Source: Streptomyces sp. NBC_01241 (GTDB taxonomy: Bacteria > Actinomycetota > Actinomycetes > Streptomycetales > Streptomycetaceae). From it: 64,000 nucleotides of DNA. Shown here in pieces: positions 9,295 to 18,548 of the stretch. The stretch covers positions 8,218,501 through 8,282,500 of the forward strand of contig NZ_CP108494.1 of the NCBI RefSeq assembly GCF_041435435.1. The letters are read 5' to 3'. The notes below the pieces were generated by a model that did not search any database, was not told the DNA's origin, and was given only the letters and a program-made list of their open reading frames with translations. A program made the position numbers and the translations under genes. Numbering within the stretch: position 1 is the stretch's first letter; every line of letters begins with the position of its first letter.

Positions 9295-10140
9295 TCAGCG
9301 GGCCTCTGGCAGATCCGCGGAGAGCTGCACGGCCCCGGTGCAGGCCAGTCGGTCTGCCACCTCGACGCACGCCTCAGCCCCCTTCGGGCTGGTCGCGGGC
9401 AGCATCGGGCTGCTTCTACCGTGCGTCACCCTGTCCCGGTGCGAGGCGAGCAGCTCGTCCGCTCCGGATCGGATCGAGACCTCCAGGGCGCCGCCGTGCA
9501 CGTCCGTCTCCACCTCGGTCCAGACGGTGGCGCAGGACGGGCTGAACCGGAGCCGTACGGCGTAGGCATCCTCAGTGACGGTGCTCTCAGTGCGGGCATC
9601 CCGGTTGCAGCGGGAGGAGCCCGGATACTGCCCCCGGCAGCTTTCCTTGCGGCAGGACGCCGCCTGCCCTTCCGGGCTGCCGCCCGACAGGGCCGGGGCA
9701 CCCACGGCGCAGGCCACGGCGCCCAGTGTGGCGCAGACAGCCAGCACGACGGCCGTCCGCAGCCGTCGCACCCGGGCAGTCACCGCGAGGGGAAGCCGCG
9801 GCGCAGGGGTCTGGGGCGCCGAGCTCAGCGGTCTGGTCTCGGCCCGGCAGGCGTTCTCCCACAGCGCGATCAGCGGCGCCATCTCCGTGCCCCCGAGTCG
9901 CCCCAGCGCCTCGACAGCGGTACGCGGCGGGAGCTTGACGCCGTTGAGATAACGATGCCATGAGGACTTGCTGTGGGCGGTCCGTGTGGCCAGCGCCGCC
10001 AGGCTCAGCCCGGTCTGCTGTTTGAGGTCGCGCAGCCGCTCCACCAGCAGCAGCCCGTCGGGGCCGAGCGAGTCGGGCAGGTGCTGCCAGCGAGCCGTCG
10101 CTTGCTCCTTCATGCCGTTCCCAGTCCTTCCGTCCGGCAT
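9295..10140 (-). CDS. XRE-type HTH membrane protein with DUF2690 domain
   Basis: About 281 residues. The N terminus is an XRE-like helix-turn-helix (TGLSLAALATRTAHSKSSWHRYL). One membrane segment follows (VLAVCATLGAVACAVGAPAL), then a C-terminal DUF2690 domain with cysteines in CRGQYPGSSRC and SPSCATVW. The layout suggests a cytoplasmic DNA-binding or partner-binding domain tethered to an extracellular sensor domain, but no ligand is known. The start is ambiguous: ATG 10140 has GGGGTGA upstream, while ATG 10113 (MKEQATARW) has a more distant GGAAGG. It is probably transcribed apart from the secreted-protein gene that starts upstream at 11215. Confidence 0.75.
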   Translation of the reverse strand: MPDGRTGNGMKEQATARWQHLPDSLGPDGLLLVERLRDLKQQTGLSLAALATRTAHSKSSWHRYLNGVKLPPRTAVEALGRLGGTEMAPLIALWENACRAETRPLSSAPQTPAPRLPLAVTARVRRLRTAVVLAVCATLGAVACAVGAPALSGGSPEGQAASCRKESCRGQYPGSSRCNRDARTESTVTEDAYAVRLRFSPSCATVWTEVETDVHGGALEVSIRSGADELLASHRDRVTHGRSSPMLPATSPKGAEACVEVADRLACTGAVQLSADLPEAR

Positions 10141-10204
10141 CCGGATCACCCCGGATCGCGTGATGTGTGCCCTGGGGCCAGGGCGGCCACACGCACGGCC
10201 GGAG

Positions 10205-11215
10205 TCATCGGGCGATCGGCTTGTAGTACAGAGAGAAGGCGCGGTCCGAGGATGGGCCCTGGGTGAAGCCCAGACACAGCCAGGGTCCACCCCGGCGCAG
10301 CACAGCCAGGCCCTCCGGCTCGCGCGGGTAGAGCCCCCTCGCAGTGTGGTCCAGCACCTGCTGCACCACGCGGCCGGTACGCACGTCGATACGGAACAAA
10401 CGGACGTCGCCGGTCGAGCCGGCGAGGTTGTCGGCGCCGTATCCGTGGCCGAGCAGCTGGTAGGCGTACGGACCGTACAGCGCCATGCCCTGGAAGGGGA
10501 GCCCCAGTTCGGCGCCGGGCTGAGCGAAGCCGGTGACCGGCCGGAAGTCCCCGGCCGCGAACTGTTCGAGCCCGTACACCCGGTAGCGCGCTATGCCGCC
10601 CACCTTGTACCGCAGCAGCAACCGGTTGTGAGCCGGGTCGAGGGCCACCTGGTTGTTCGTGGAGCCGGGGAGCGGGCGATGCGTGGCGATCCTACGGCTG
10701 GCGCGGGTCAGCACCCGGCCCGCGGTGAAGGTGAAGCGGCAGATGCCGCGGCCGTAGCCGGAGGCCGGCTGTGCGTCCCACTCCGTCCACAGAGCGCCGG
10801 CGCGGCGGCCTGTGTCCTCCACGCCGAGGGCGCTGCCGTGGCCGAAGCCCAGCAGGTACATATCGCCGGTGAGCGCGCCGCCCATGGTGAGCCGGTTCAG
10901 GCACATGTCGCCGCGGGCCGCGCGCTCGGCACGGGTGTACGCGCGCGGCTCGCCCGGCAGCCGGACGCCGCCCTCCATGACTTGGAGTGCGTACATGTGG
11001 CCGTGCCGCTCGTCGAAGGCGAAGGACTGCAGCACCGTGGAGTGGTGCAGCCGTGCACCCTGGATCCACGGCTTGCCTGCCGACGCCAGGCCGGCCGGCT
11101 GAGCCCTCGGCTGGGCTTCTGCCCTGCCGGCGGGGAATGTGGCGGCCAGTGCGACCGCGGCTCCGAAGCCGAGGACGGCTCTGCGGCCCGGACTGGGTGG
11201 ACGGGAAAGGGACAT
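10205..11215 (-). CDS. secreted TagC-like beta-propeller protein
   Basis: 336 residues with a Tat-type signal (SPGRRAVLGFGAAVALA). The mature part resembles the P68-RBP/TagC-like beta-propeller family, often annotated in Streptomyces as teichoic acid biosynthesis protein C or phage baseplate-like. Repeated aromatic/Gly strands such as LHHSTVLQSFAFDE and LLRYKVGG are consistent with that fold. GAGGAGA precedes the ATG at 11215. A glycan-binding or glycan-acting role at the cell surface is likely, but no catalytic residues can be named. Its neighbour on the same strand is a secreted SH3 protein. Confidence 0.72.
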   Translation of the reverse strand: MSLSRPPSPGRRAVLGFGAAVALAATFPAGRAEAQPRAQPAGLASAGKPWIQGARLHHSTVLQSFAFDERHGHMYALQVMEGGVRLPGEPRAYTRAERAARGDMCLNRLTMGGALTGDMYLLGFGHGSALGVEDTGRRAGALWTEWDAQPASGYGRGICRFTFTAGRVLTRASRRIATHRPLPGSTNNQVALDPAHNRLLLRYKVGGIARYRVYGLEQFAAGDFRPVTGFAQPGAELGLPFQGMALYGPYAYQLLGHGYGADNLAGSTGDVRLFRIDVRTGRVVQQVLDHTARGLYPREPEGLAVLRRGGPWLCLGFTQGPSSDRAFSLYYKPIAR

Positions 11216-11255
11216 GAGGGTCTCCTCACTTGCTCGACAGCTTCGTGAACGGGCC

Positions 11256-11285
11256 GGCCCGCCCCGTGAGCGGGACGGGCGGGCC
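11256..11285 (-). terminator. hairpin between two secreted-protein genes
   Basis: Stem GGCCCGCCC / GGGCGGGCC with a 12-base loop, just downstream of the SH3 gene and just upstream of the TagC-like gene start region. It probably ends or attenuates transcription between them. Confidence 0.65.
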
Positions 11286-11292
11286 CGGCGGC

Positions 11293-11745
11293 TCAGCACC
11301 AGGGGACGGCGCTCACGTTGCGGACGTAGCGGGCGGAGACGTAGCCCTTGTTGTGGGAGAGCTTGTACCAGCGGTGGTTGCCGCGGACGTTGCTTCCGTA
11401 CTTCGTGCAGGGGATGTGGACCGTCTTCTTGCAGGAGATGTGGACCGTGCTGCCGGGACGCAGCGAGCCGATGACCCGGTAGCCCGTGCCCGGGCCGGAG
11501 CGGATCCTGAGCGGCATGTGGCGGGTTACCACGCGGCCCTGGACGTAGCCGGCGCAGGGCCGGCTCGTGGAGTGGCTGGGCTCCCACAGCTGCGGCGGAG
11601 CCGTGCGTCGGTGGGGCATCTGCTGGTGAGGCGCCGCGTGCCGCTGCTGCGCGGCGGCAGCGGTGTCGGCGGAAGCGACTGCAGCGGGCAACACCGCGAT
11701 CGCCGCAATCGCGGCCACGAGGCTGCGCTGGATCGTGCGATTCAT
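11293..11745 (-). CDS. secreted bacterial SH3-domain protein
   Basis: 150 residues. A signal peptide (RSLVAAIAAIAVLPAAVASA) is followed by a His/Pro/Gln-rich linker and a single SH3-type domain (MPLRIRSGPGTGYRVIG; YVSARYVRNV). Domains of this kind usually bind peptidoglycan or other wall polymers. Three cysteines in the mature part could form a disulfide. AGGAGA lies before the ATG at 11745; the open frame extends 26 codons upstream without a site. It is the first gene before the TagC-like gene and probably acts at the same surface. Confidence 0.78.
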   Translation of the reverse strand: MNRTIQRSLVAAIAAIAVLPAAVASADTAAAAQQRHAAPHQQMPHRRTAPPQLWEPSHSTSRPCAGYVQGRVVTRHMPLRIRSGPGTGYRVIGSLRPGSTVHISCKKTVHIPCTKYGSNVRGNHRWYKLSHNKGYVSARYVRNVSAVPWC

Positions 11746-11879
11746 GGGCTCTCCTATGAGGGTGTCTTCAGGATCGGCTGAGCGAGACCCTGTGTCGCTC
11801 AGCGTTTCCTGGCCCTCGGACAAAGATTCCGTCCCACGCGTTTCTGGGAGAAACTGGGACGTCCCACCCGAGGGGACCA

Positions 11880-12306
11880 GCGCGATTCCCGGCAGGCTGC
11901 GGATAAGGCCCCGTCAGGGTGGGCGGTGACCAGTTGTTCGATCTCGTCTTCCAGCGCCTTGGGGCGGGCCTTGCCGGCTACCGGCTCGTCGGCGAGTTCG
12001 CGGATGAGTTCGGCGGTGCGCCGCTCGCCGGGAAGTGCGAGGTGGTGGGCCCGCGCGGAGTTCACGGCGGCGTCCGCCGGCGCCTGCGCCACGGTCTGCT
12101 CGCTGACGCCGTGCCAGCCCAGGTGGCCAGCGATGCGGGTGGTTCCGGCGCGCCGGATCCTGCTCGCGATGACGTAGCGGCCCAGCAGGACGAGTCCGGA
12201 CTTCGTCGTGGGGTCCACGACGCTTTCCAGGCCGGGGTGGATGCCCGTGAGCAGATCCCGCAGGCGCGCGGTCCGCGCTGTGGCCTCCTTATGAGCGTGG
12301 TGCGGT
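11880..12306 (-). mobile_element. IS110-family transposase fragment
   Basis: The minus-strand frame reads AHKEATARTARLRDLLTGI, then SGLVLLGRYV, RIRRAGTTRIAGHLGWHG, VNSARAHHLALPG and LEDEIEQLVTAHPD. This matches the linker region between the two halves of IS110-type transposases. Neither the N-terminal DEDD nuclease part nor the C-terminal serine-containing part is present, so it is a relic. The surrounding gap 11746-12499 has no other gene I can support. Confidence 0.65.
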
Positions 12307-12499
12307 GGCTGACGAGCAGAGCCGCAGTGCCACGCCGGCTTCCTCGGGCAGGTTCACCACACGTAGATCAACGCGGAGCGCATATTCCCCGGACATGGTT
12401 GATCTTCGCTCCGTCGACGTGGGAGGAGTCCGACTGGCCGACGCACTGCCGGCCAGACCGGACGGCACGGTCCCGCGTCTGTGAGGCGAAACGGGCGGA

Positions 12500-12766
12500 T
12501 CAGTGGGTGCGACGCCCCGCGACGAGCCGATAGATGGCCAGGACGATGACGGACCCGACGACGGCGGCGATCCAGGTGGAGAGATGGAAAAAGCCGTTGA
12601 TCGAGTGCACGCCGAAGATGACCTTTCCGAGCCAGCCGCCCAGAAGGCCCCCGGCGATGCCGATCAGCATCGTGATCAGGCAGCCGCCGGGATCCTTGCC
12701 AGGCATCAACGCCTTGGCGATCGCACCGGCCAGTAATCCGATCACGGCCCACGCAATAATGCCCAT
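12500..12766 (-). CDS. GlsB/YeaQ/YmgE-family membrane protein
   Basis: 88 residues with three predicted membrane spans and the family's glycine-rich core (MGIIAWAVIGLLAGAIAK, GGLLGGWLG, AVVGSVIVLAIYR). Members are small, stress-associated integral membrane proteins of unknown molecular role (transglycosylase-associated Pfam family). The length is typical. ATG at 12766 follows AAGGTG; the frame opens 6 codons earlier without a better site. The gene stands alone among insertion-sequence relics. A stress-response role is known only from family association. Confidence 0.85.
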   Translation of the reverse strand: MGIIAWAVIGLLAGAIAKALMPGKDPGGCLITMLIGIAGGLLGGWLGKVIFGVHSINGFFHLSTWIAAVVGSVIVLAIYRLVAGRRTH

Positions 12767-13261
12767 GGCGCACGCACCTTTCATTAAAACGCTGTTGTTG
12801 GCGGAATACCACCATCCCTTGTGCCCCGCCCCGATTTCTGTAAACTCGCTGGCCGCCCTCGTGGGACAGCACCATCAGCGGGCTGCCAACCCCTTCGGTG
12901 CGACGCTGCCGGCGCGTCACCGGGCCGTGAACGAGGACCCCGCTCGGACGAGGGCCTGTGCACAGCGACCGTCACACCCCGACGAGTAGGGTCCACAGCC
13001 GGCTTTGGCGGCTGGGGGCGCTGCCGGTGCATGGCTGTTGCTCGCTTCGGCGATGCTGGGGCCGACGCCAACGCTGAGCGGGAGTTCTGCCTTACCGGGT
13101 ACGTAACAGTCCGGCCAAACAGCCCAGCCAAAGCGCGTCCTGCCAGTCAAGTGGCGTGTTTCGCAGGGTCGTTCGGACGCTTGCCGGAGGCGCGAAGGGG
13201 CCCCGGGTAGGGGCGGCGGACGGTAGCCAGGCACGATGGAGATGGTTCGTAAAGCTGCTCC

Positions 13262-13405
13262 CGCTGTTCCTGCGCTCGCTCACCCGCAACTCTTGCGCGA
13301 TCACCGCGGTCTTCTCACCCGCCGCGAACCACCCGTCGGCCTCCAGCCGCACCTGTTTCACGAAACGCCGCCAGCAGTCAGGCCCTTACCCTCCGCATAC
13401 CGCAT
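13262..13405 (-). mobile_element. IS630-family N-terminal remnant with frameshift
   Basis: ATG at 13405 begins MRYAEGKGLTAGG, then a one-base frame change leads into KQVRLEADGWFAAGEKTA and VIAQELRVSERR. This is the helix-turn-helix start of a Streptomyces IS630-type transposase. The rest is missing. Together with the plus-strand relic near 9 kb it shows repeated IS630 activity here. The rest of 12767-13825 holds no gene I can support. Confidence 0.6.
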
Positions 13406-13825
13406 CCCACCGGCATACCGCAGAGATGACCACGAGCAGGGGTGTGAGCGCGACTGCAGGGCCGCGGCCTGCACATCCAAAGATCCATCCAGAGATCCGA
13501 GGCAGTGACCGCTGAAAGCCGCCTCGTAGCAGGGGCCCGGACTTCTTTGGCCGCGCAGTTCACTCGATTGGAGCGTTTGAGTCGCCACCTTGAACGACGT
13601 GGGCTTCTTATTGAGCTGCACCGCAACGGAGTTCGACTGGAAGGTGGCGGATGTACAACGTGTGCGCCGAACCCGTAGCGACGGAGAATGGCAGCGGACT
13701 CTCGTGGCATGGTGTCGACTGCGAGGGCACCGTCCTGTGCGCTTGGACCTTCGGCGACAAGCCGGCGTCGACACCAGACGGCGTGTGTGACCGCGATGAC
13801 AACTGTCGCAGCTGCGTGAACCTCG

Positions 13826-14308
13826 TTGCCCAGGCAGTTCGTCCTTGTCCCGTCACGGCGGATACGTCCAATCGTGACGTGGATCGCCTTCGGTGTCACG
13901 TGGGGAACCGTGCGGACCATTACCCACGGTATTCGCGGCGGATGGCTGCCCTGGGGGAACGTCTCCGCCGGCGGCCGGCACCTGCACCACTACAACTTCG
14001 GCATCGGCATCCTTGCCGGCATTGGCATCATCGCCGTACGCGGTGACGAGCGCGCCGTCGGCCACTCGGCCGTCGCCGCTGCCTACGGCGCAGGAACTGC
14101 CCTCATCGCCGACGAATTCGCCCTGCTCCTCGATCTGCAAGACGTCTACTGGGCCAAGCAAGGACGCATCAGCGTGGATGTCTCCCTCGGCATCCTTTCC
14201 GTACTCGGCGCGTACCTGACCGCCAAACCGTTCTGGCACGAGTGCGCACGGGCGACCCACCACCACGTCGTCGCCGCCGCAAAGCAACACCTGACACCCG
14301 CCGGGTAG
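13826..14308 (+). CDS. hypothetical membrane protein
   Basis: About 160 residues with four hydrophobic segments (WIAFGVTWGTVRTI, FGIGILAGIGIIAV, AAYGAGTALIADEFALL, DVSLGILSVLGAYLTA). A His-rich loop (RHLHHYNFG) and acidic residues in a membrane segment (DEFALLLDLQDV) could bind metal, but this is not a known motif to me. The frame opens with TTG at 13826; GTG at 13874 is an alternative and neither has a strong ribosome site, so the gene may be N-terminally damaged by the adjacent insertion relics. GC-rich third positions support coding. It ends just before a perfect palindrome. Confidence 0.55.
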   Translation: MPRQFVLVPSRRIRPIVTWIAFGVTWGTVRTITHGIRGGWLPWGNVSAGGRHLHHYNFGIGILAGIGIIAVRGDERAVGHSAVAAAYGAGTALIADEFALLLDLQDVYWAKQGRISVDVSLGILSVLGAYLTAKPFWHECARATHHHVVAAAKQHLTPAG

Positions 14309-14330
14309 ACCGCCCCGGGAACCAACCGCC

Positions 14331-14360
14331 GTGCCAGTGCCCGCGCGCGGGCACTGGCAC
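14331..14360. terminator. perfect 30-bp palindrome between convergent genes
   Basis: The left half GTGCCAGTGCCCGCG is followed directly by its exact reverse complement. It lies between the stops at 14308 and 14496 and would fold from either strand, so a bidirectional terminator is the simplest reading. Confidence 0.75.
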
Positions 14361-14495
14361 GAACGGCGCTGCGGACGGGGACCCGCCCGGCCAGATCGCG
14401 GTCCACGTACGCATAGATCGCGTCCAAGGTGAGGGGCCTGAAGCTTGGAGCGCTCCCAACAAGCCGTCCGGCGTGCTCATTTATCTCGACCTGAG

Positions 14496-15449
14496 TCAGC
14501 CGTGCTGGTGCTGGACGAGCGCGGGCGGTGTCCTGCTCATGTACCAACCTTCGACGCGGGGTCCGACGAGGTCGGACGGCCAGCCTGCGGTCTCGACGGC
14601 GGCATCGTAGACGGCGTCACCGAACGCCACGATGGCCTGGTGCGGGTCCGCTGCCTCTCTGAGCTTGGCCCACGGCAGACGAACCAGACCAGCGTCGGGA
14701 TGCCAGGCGGCGCCCTCAACACCCCAGGACCGGCCCTCGAGACCGTCCGGCTGGGGCCAGATGTACGCGTACATGCCGACGTTCGGCGCCTTGGCATCCC
14801 CGAAGGAGAATCCCACCGACACGTACGCTTCGAGCTGGGCGTTCTGCATGAACGGCGGCTGGTGGGGCGGCGGCACGGTGGGACGTGCTCGGAATCGCGT
14901 GGCGGACAGGTCGAAGCCGCCCCACATCACACCGACCCGGGGGCGGTGTCCCAGGAAAGGGGCCTGCCACGCCTCGAGCCCGTCAGCGGCGAGGTTCAAT
15001 GCTGTCCAGATCAGCCGGGCCGCGTGGCCATCCCAGGTGCGTTCGACGTGATCGTCCTCGAAACGCGGTGGGGCATCCGGAATCTCGCAGATCAACGAGC
15101 TGCGCGGTCGGTGTATCCCGAGCTCGTCCGCCGCATCGCAGAAGGACGCATAGAACGTGGCGACTGATCCCTTGGACAATGGCACCGTTCGCGAGCCATT
15201 GTCGGACTCGATGACCACGCCACCGTCGAGCAAGCTGTAGTGCACCGCGAAGGTCACGCCTCGCTGCCGAAAGGTTGGGGTACTGAGCCCCCGGGGGGTG
15301 ACATCGAGGACGATGTTTCCCCAGCCGACTTCGAAGGGCTCGTCGAGGGTGTATTTGCCTGCGACCTGTACCACCCGGTTCACGTAGTCAACCATGGGCG
15401 CCAGGTCCTCATGGACCAGCGTCGGCCACGCATTGAGACGTTCGCTCAC
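14496..15449 (-). CDS. DUF5996 family protein
   Basis: 317 residues, cytoplasmic, no signal or membrane segment. It matches my memory of DUF5996: an N-terminal WPTLVHEDLAPMVDYVNRV block, VGWGNIVLDVTPRG, a central WGGFDLSATRF and a C-terminal Trp/Pro-rich part (MYAYIWPQPDG, WYMSRTPPA). The function is unknown. The start is GTG at 15449 with GGGAGG 5 bases upstream, which fits the conserved beginning of the family. It is transcribed alone, in the same direction as the methyltransferase gene upstream but separated by a terminator. Confidence 0.8.
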   Translation of the reverse strand: MSERLNAWPTLVHEDLAPMVDYVNRVVQVAGKYTLDEPFEVGWGNIVLDVTPRGLSTPTFRQRGVTFAVHYSLLDGGVVIESDNGSRTVPLSKGSVATFYASFCDAADELGIHRPRSSLICEIPDAPPRFEDDHVERTWDGHAARLIWTALNLAADGLEAWQAPFLGHRPRVGVMWGGFDLSATRFRARPTVPPPHQPPFMQNAQLEAYVSVGFSFGDAKAPNVGMYAYIWPQPDGLEGRSWGVEGAAWHPDAGLVRLPWAKLREAADPHQAIVAFGDAVYDAAVETAGWPSDLVGPRVEGWYMSRTPPALVQHQHG

Positions 15450-15686
15450 GAAGAGCCTCCCAGCGTGTCGATGGGATCAGCGGGAGGGGACGTCGGATGC
15501 CGCGCCCGCGTCGTTCTCCAATTCTCACACGCAGATCAGAGTCCTGCACGATCGGGCCGGCCGGCATCTGCCTGAAGCCACAGGCGTCGAAGCAATATGA
15601 ACGCTTCGTCGCGACCCCAGTCATGAGAGCGGCGTTCGTGGCAGGTTGTGGCGTCGGCCGCGCGTGCCGTCGGCCACGCGTGCGTA

Positions 15687-15726
15687 GGACACGACCGCCG
15701 TCTCGCACGAGATGGCGGTCGTGTCC
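15687..15726 (-). terminator. terminator of methyltransferase gene
   Basis: Perfect 13-bp stem GGACACGACCGCC / GGCGGTCGTGTCC with a 14-base loop, 32 bases beyond the stop of the minus-strand methyltransferase gene. The stretch 15450-15757 holds nothing else. Confidence 0.8.
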
Positions 15727-15757
15727 AATCGTACGCGGGCCCCGGTCCGGCAGGGTG

Positions 15758-16573
15758 TCACGGCTTGCGGGCGAGGCCGCCGTGCTCGCCGATGGGTTCC
15801 GGAGTGGGGGAAGTCGGGTCCGGGCGCCAGAAGGGGACCGAGACGACCCCGGGGTCCAAAAGTTCCAGGCCGTCGAAGAACGCCGCGATTTCATCGACCG
15901 GGCGCAGGAAGTACGGTACGGCGCCGGTCTCGTTGTACGCGTCCTGGGCCTGTTCGTAGTCGGCGTCGATGCCCCGTGAACCGTCGTTGATGAAGAGGTA
16001 GCTGCCGGACGGCAGTCCGTCCATCAGGCGGGTGACGGTGTCGCGCGCCTGGTCGTAGTCAGCGACGTGGCCCAGGATGTTGCTGAGAATCAGGGCGGTG
16101 GGGCGGGTGAGGTCCAGCGTCTCGGCGGCGGCCGCCAGGATGCGATCAGGGTCGGACAGGTTGGCGTCGACGTAGGCGGTCGCCCCCTCGGGGGTGGAGG
16201 TGAGCAGGGCACGGGCGTGCGCGAGGACCAACGGGTCGTGGTCGACGTAGACGATCCTGGTCTCGGGGGCGAGCCGCTGGGCGACCTCATGGGTGTTGTT
16301 CACGGTCGGCAGGCCGGTCCCGACGTCCAGGAACTGCCGGATGCCCGCCTCGGTGACCAGGTACGTGAGGGTGCGGCGCAGGAACGCACGGCTGCTGCGG
16401 GCGATGGTGACGATCCCGGGGAAGACGGCGCTGTATGCGTCGCCGGCTTCCTCGTCAACGGGGTAGTTGTCCTTCCCACCCAGCCAGTAGTTCCAGATCC
16501 GGGCCGAGTGCGGCACCGAGGTATCGATCTTCTGATGCGCCGCCGGACCGGGCGACGCGGCGTGGTCGGTCAT
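15758..16573 (-). CDS. SAM-dependent methyltransferase (DUF574 type)
   Basis: 271 residues of the large Streptomyces SAM-methyltransferase family once called DUF574. Characteristic blocks are SARIWNYWLGGKDNYPVDEE at the N terminus, the SAM-binding FLDVGTGLPT, YVDHDPLVLAHARALL and LILSNILGHV. The substrate is unknown; members are numerous and often sit near regulators. ATG at 16573 (MTDHAASPG) is chosen over an upstream in-frame start because it begins the conserved part. A paralogue lies at 21946-22746, but the two are not adjacent and differ throughout. Confidence 0.87.
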   Translation of the reverse strand: MTDHAASPGPAAHQKIDTSVPHSARIWNYWLGGKDNYPVDEEAGDAYSAVFPGIVTIARSSRAFLRRTLTYLVTEAGIRQFLDVGTGLPTVNNTHEVAQRLAPETRIVYVDHDPLVLAHARALLTSTPEGATAYVDANLSDPDRILAAAAETLDLTRPTALILSNILGHVADYDQARDTVTRLMDGLPSGSYLFINDGSRGIDADYEQAQDAYNETGAVPYFLRPVDEIAAFFDGLELLDPGVVSVPFWRPDPTSPTPEPIGEHGGLARKP

Positions 16574-17038
16574 GGGTACCGTCCGTCTTTCAACCGAGGC
16601 GTGAACTGTCAACGCACAACCTACGTCCCAACAACATGGACGCGTACATCAGTTCACGTTTCCCGTGGGCTTGATCAGCGTTGATTTTCCGAACAGGTCT
16701 CCACCCGGTCGGTACGAGATCCCGCACCGGCAGCCTCGCCGCCGGCCCGATCCATGTGGGCTGGGCCCCGCCCGGTCCGCCGTCGCGGACGGCGCCACAG
16801 CCACCATGATCCTCACCCCCGAGTCCGCAATCCGGCCGTCTGACGCGTGAGTTCCTCGCCGTCGGACGCTCGGATATAGGGCCGGCCGGACGGCGGCGCC
16901 TGGTCGTGGTGCCGCTCGCCCTTCCCGCCGCTTCCGGCGGGCAGTCGTTGCCACGCCTCGGGTGTCCGGCCCGTGAACCGGTCGACGCGCGGGCCGTGGA
17001 CCAGTCGGAGATCCTGCGCCTGCGCGAGTGCAATGCCG

Positions 17039-17185
17039 CTATGCGGCCCGTAGGCGTCCGATGAAGTCGGCGGCACCGTCCATCTGGCGATAGGGCTTGA
17101 ACGCTGTTGCGAGCCCGCGGACCAGGGTCACACACCGCTCGGCGCCGATGCGGCTTGCGAGATCAAAGGATTGCGTCGTACCCAT
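17039..17185 (-). CDS. possible small protein, 48 residues
   Basis: ATG at 17185 opens a 48-codon frame with GC-rich third positions ending FIGRLRAA. It contains RCVTLVRGLATAFKPYRQ. No ribosome site is obvious and I recognise no family. It could be the intact small gene or the C-terminal end of a decayed one. The flanking stretch 16574-17257 shows no other supported gene. Confidence 0.3.
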   Translation of the reverse strand: MGTTQSFDLASRIGAERCVTLVRGLATAFKPYRQMDGAADFIGRLRAA

Positions 17186-17257
17186 GGGTCCGTGAGTTCA
17201 TTTCGGCGTAGCACCGCATCGTGATCCACCACCCGTAATGACCTTTGAAGGCGGGCC

Positions 17258-17761
17258 CTAATACCAGAAGCCTTTGACAACTGCTCTTCCGGCCATGGCG
17301 GCACGCTGGTAGAAGGCAAGGAGGCCAGCATGATGCTGGTCATAGATGTCCCTGACGTCCTCTTCAGCCCAGCCGGGACCGAACGCTGTGTGCAGCTCAG
17401 GGCCCGCCGCCTCCCAGAGGACGTCGAACGAGACGTCCGCCAGGAAGGCTGACGCTCGCCGCACCGTGTCCGGGGGCAGGTGGAGGAAGGGCGGTTGCTC
17501 GTCGGCAGGGTGGTAGACGATGTCACCGCCAAAGATGGGCAGTTCCCACGCTCCACCTCGCCCCCCGGATAGATCACTGCCCGCCTCGTAGAGTTCGTGC
17601 ACCGAACTGAAGTCCTTCTCGATGGACTCCGCGATCCCCGCCTTGTACTCCGCCTGACGGGCGTCCCAGTCCCAGGCAGCCCCCATGAACTCCTCAATCC
17701 AGGCGTAATCGAGCCGGACCTCGGAGTTCTGGACGGAGCGCAGATGCATGTGGAAGCTCAC
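17258..17761 (-). CDS. DUF1877 family protein
   Basis: 167 residues from GTG 17761, which follows a purine-rich GAAGGGGGCG. It matches the DUF1877/YfbM family: SFHMHLRSVQN at the start, the acidic helix YKAGIAESIEKDF, then IFGGDIV and a C-terminal AEEDVRDIYDQHHAGLLAFYQ. The function is unknown. The frame stays open another 49 codons upstream, but that part reads as low-complexity Pro/Arg and is probably untranslated. No neighbour suggests a role. Confidence 0.78.
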   Translation of the reverse strand: MSFHMHLRSVQNSEVRLDYAWIEEFMGAAWDWDARQAEYKAGIAESIEKDFSSVHELYEAGSDLSGGRGGAWELPIFGGDIVYHPADEQPPFLHLPPDTVRRASAFLADVSFDVLWEAAGPELHTAFGPGWAEEDVRDIYDQHHAGLLAFYQRAAMAGRAVVKGFWY

Positions 17762-18020
17762 CGCGCCCCCTTCGTCCCGAACGACCCAGCGTGCCCGGGC
17801 CGTCAACGCCGGAAGCTTATCCCGGGGCGCTGGCACCGGGTGGGTGCCGCAACCCAGGCGTTTCATCGCGGCTGTAGGCAGCGGCACGCCGGCCCGCAGC
17901 CGGCTCAATCAGCCGTTGGGACACTCGCCGCCGACGTACATGCCGCCGCTTTTAAGACGGCCCTGTAGGGCTGTGTCGAAATTGGATCACGAGAGCCGGC
18001 GCTGTGGCTGGGGGTGGGCG

Positions 18021-18452
18021 TCATGTGGTTCGGTCGTGCGGATGGGCGCCCGCGGCGAGAAGCATGGCGATCGCTTCGGGGCAGGGCCCGGATATCGCCC
18101 ATTCAAGCGGGGAACGGCCCATGCCGTGGTCCTCGCGAAGATTTGGGTTGGCGCCGTGGGCGAGCAATGCACGCACCGTTTCGGTGTGGCCCCAGCATGC
18201 TGCCGCGCACAGGGGGGTGCCTTCCGTGCCGCGTCCGCTTTCGGAGTTGGGCGAGGCCCCGGCTGCCAGCAGACAGAGGACGTTGTCGGTGGCTCCCATG
18301 ACTGATGCCGCGTACAGAGGAGTGGTGCCCTCGGTGTCGCTTGTCTCTGGGTGGGCCCCGGCCCGCAGTAGTGCATTGATGTGGGCGCTGTCGCCGAATG
18401 TCGCCGCCTCGACGAGACGCTCCGACAGTTTCTTTTGCTGCCGTCTGTTCAT
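18021..18452 (-). CDS. ankyrin-repeat protein
   Basis: 143 residues made of about four ankyrin repeats, recognisable as TPLYAASVMGATDNVLCLLAAG, then TPLCAAACWGHTETVRALLAHG and a last divergent SPLEWAISG unit. No signal peptide, so it is cytoplasmic and presumably a protein-binding module. The start at 18452 has no good ribosome site. It is divergent from the acetyltransferase gene with a 96-base gap. Confidence 0.85.
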   Translation of the reverse strand: MNRRQQKKLSERLVEAATFGDSAHINALLRAGAHPETSDTEGTTPLYAASVMGATDNVLCLLAAGASPNSESGRGTEGTPLCAAACWGHTETVRALLAHGANPNLREDHGMGRSPLEWAISGPCPEAIAMLLAAGAHPHDRTT

Positions 18453-18548
18453 GGTTGCTCAGACTAGGTGGGTCAGTAACGGCTTGGCTGCAGCCGAGGC
18501 TGGAGCGCGAGGTCTCAGCTGGGCCGTGGGCTGGCTAGGCTACCGGTC